Source: Rhizobiaceae bacterium (GTDB lineage: Bacteria; Pseudomonadota; Alphaproteobacteria; Rhizobiales; Rhizobiaceae). From it: a stretch of DNA of 64,000 nucleotides. Below the pieces are notes generated by a model. The model had not been told where the DNA came from. It saw only the letters and a list, made by a program, of their open reading frames with translations, and did not search any database. The stretch lies in contig JAILWO010000002.1 of assembly GCA_025698895.1 (NCBI GenBank), forward strand, positions 1,426,001 to 1,490,000. The letters run 5' to 3'. Both the position numbers and the translations under genes were made by a program. This document shows, piece after piece, positions 63,832 through 64,000 of the stretch (the stretch's first letter is position 1; each line of letters begins with the position of its first letter).

Positions 63832-64000
63832 AGAGAGCGGCTTGGGAGGTCACTGACTGGCATTGACCCGATCGACTTGCCGCGTCTCCACCTAGCCGCA
63901 GCTGCAACCTTGGGTATGTGAGCTTCTTCACCGCCCCGCAAGTTTGCGGGACAACCAGCGAGGTCGGGAGCGCGAACGGGCCGCGCTGTCACACGCGGCC

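Overview
This 64 kb window is a high-GC bacterial chromosome segment made almost entirely of conserved core genes. The gene content points to an alphaproteobacterium of the Rhizobiales (Hyphomicrobiales). The evidence is a NdvA/ChvA-type cyclic beta-glucan exporter, a divK-pleD pair, an ATP12-type F1-ATPase chaperone, a propionyl-CoA carboxylase alpha subunit, a glnB-glnA pair behind a sigma-54 promoter, a rhizobial-type SOS box (GTTC-N7-GTTC) before dinB, and a tandem glycine riboswitch before gcvTHP. The family cannot be fixed from this sequence alone. I see no rRNA, tRNA, insertion sequence, prophage or CRISPR array.

Left part (1-15.3 kb). The 3' part of radC is followed by a lone methyltransferase and a small conserved reverse-strand gene. 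A tight forward operon follows (topA, rnr, DUF983, NUDIX, MFS, rpmG), closed by a strong terminator. The cell-cycle/c-di-GMP pair divK-pleD lies on the reverse strand. Next come a DUF3572 protein, a HAD-like protein, DNA polymerase IV with a zinc-ribbon extension, and an EamA transporter.

Middle (15.3-32.5 kb). dnaE and pccA run on the reverse strand. They are followed by a forward formaldehyde-detoxification operon: glutathione-dependent formaldehyde dehydrogenase, a ClpP-like protease, a core-MetE protein, a YaiI-family protein and S-formylglutathione hydrolase. A small XRE regulator precedes the glycine cleavage system (riboswitch-gcvT-gcvH-gcvP). The nitrogen-assimilation pair glnB-glnA has a recognisable NtrC-like dyad, a -24/-12 promoter and a terminator.

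Right-middle (32.5-44 kb). This part holds an uncharacterised conserved protein and a two-subunit sodium:solute symporter whose large subunit contains an EF-hand-like loop, followed by a small membrane protein. A reverse-strand group follows (crcB, RluA-family synthase, EamA transporter, ATP12). Then come ndvA (forward), rarA and a DegP-like periplasmic protease (both reverse).

Right part (44-63 kb). The fused str-S10-spc-alpha supercluster on the reverse strand has 31 genes from rpsL to rplQ, including fusA, tuf, secY, adk and rpoA. Its coding content is ordinary. Its spacers are more interesting: heptamer-periodic inverted repeats, a terminator-like hairpin between rpsK and rpoA, and mutually exclusive hairpins before secY. 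A small conserved forward gene lies beyond rpsL, and the window ends with a reverse-strand terminator belonging to a gene outside it.

I found no clear evidence of a wholly new multi-gene system. The best leads are the ClpP-like/core-MetE/YaiI trio inside the formaldehyde operon, the EF-hand in the symporter, and the heptamer-repeat spacers of the alpha operon.
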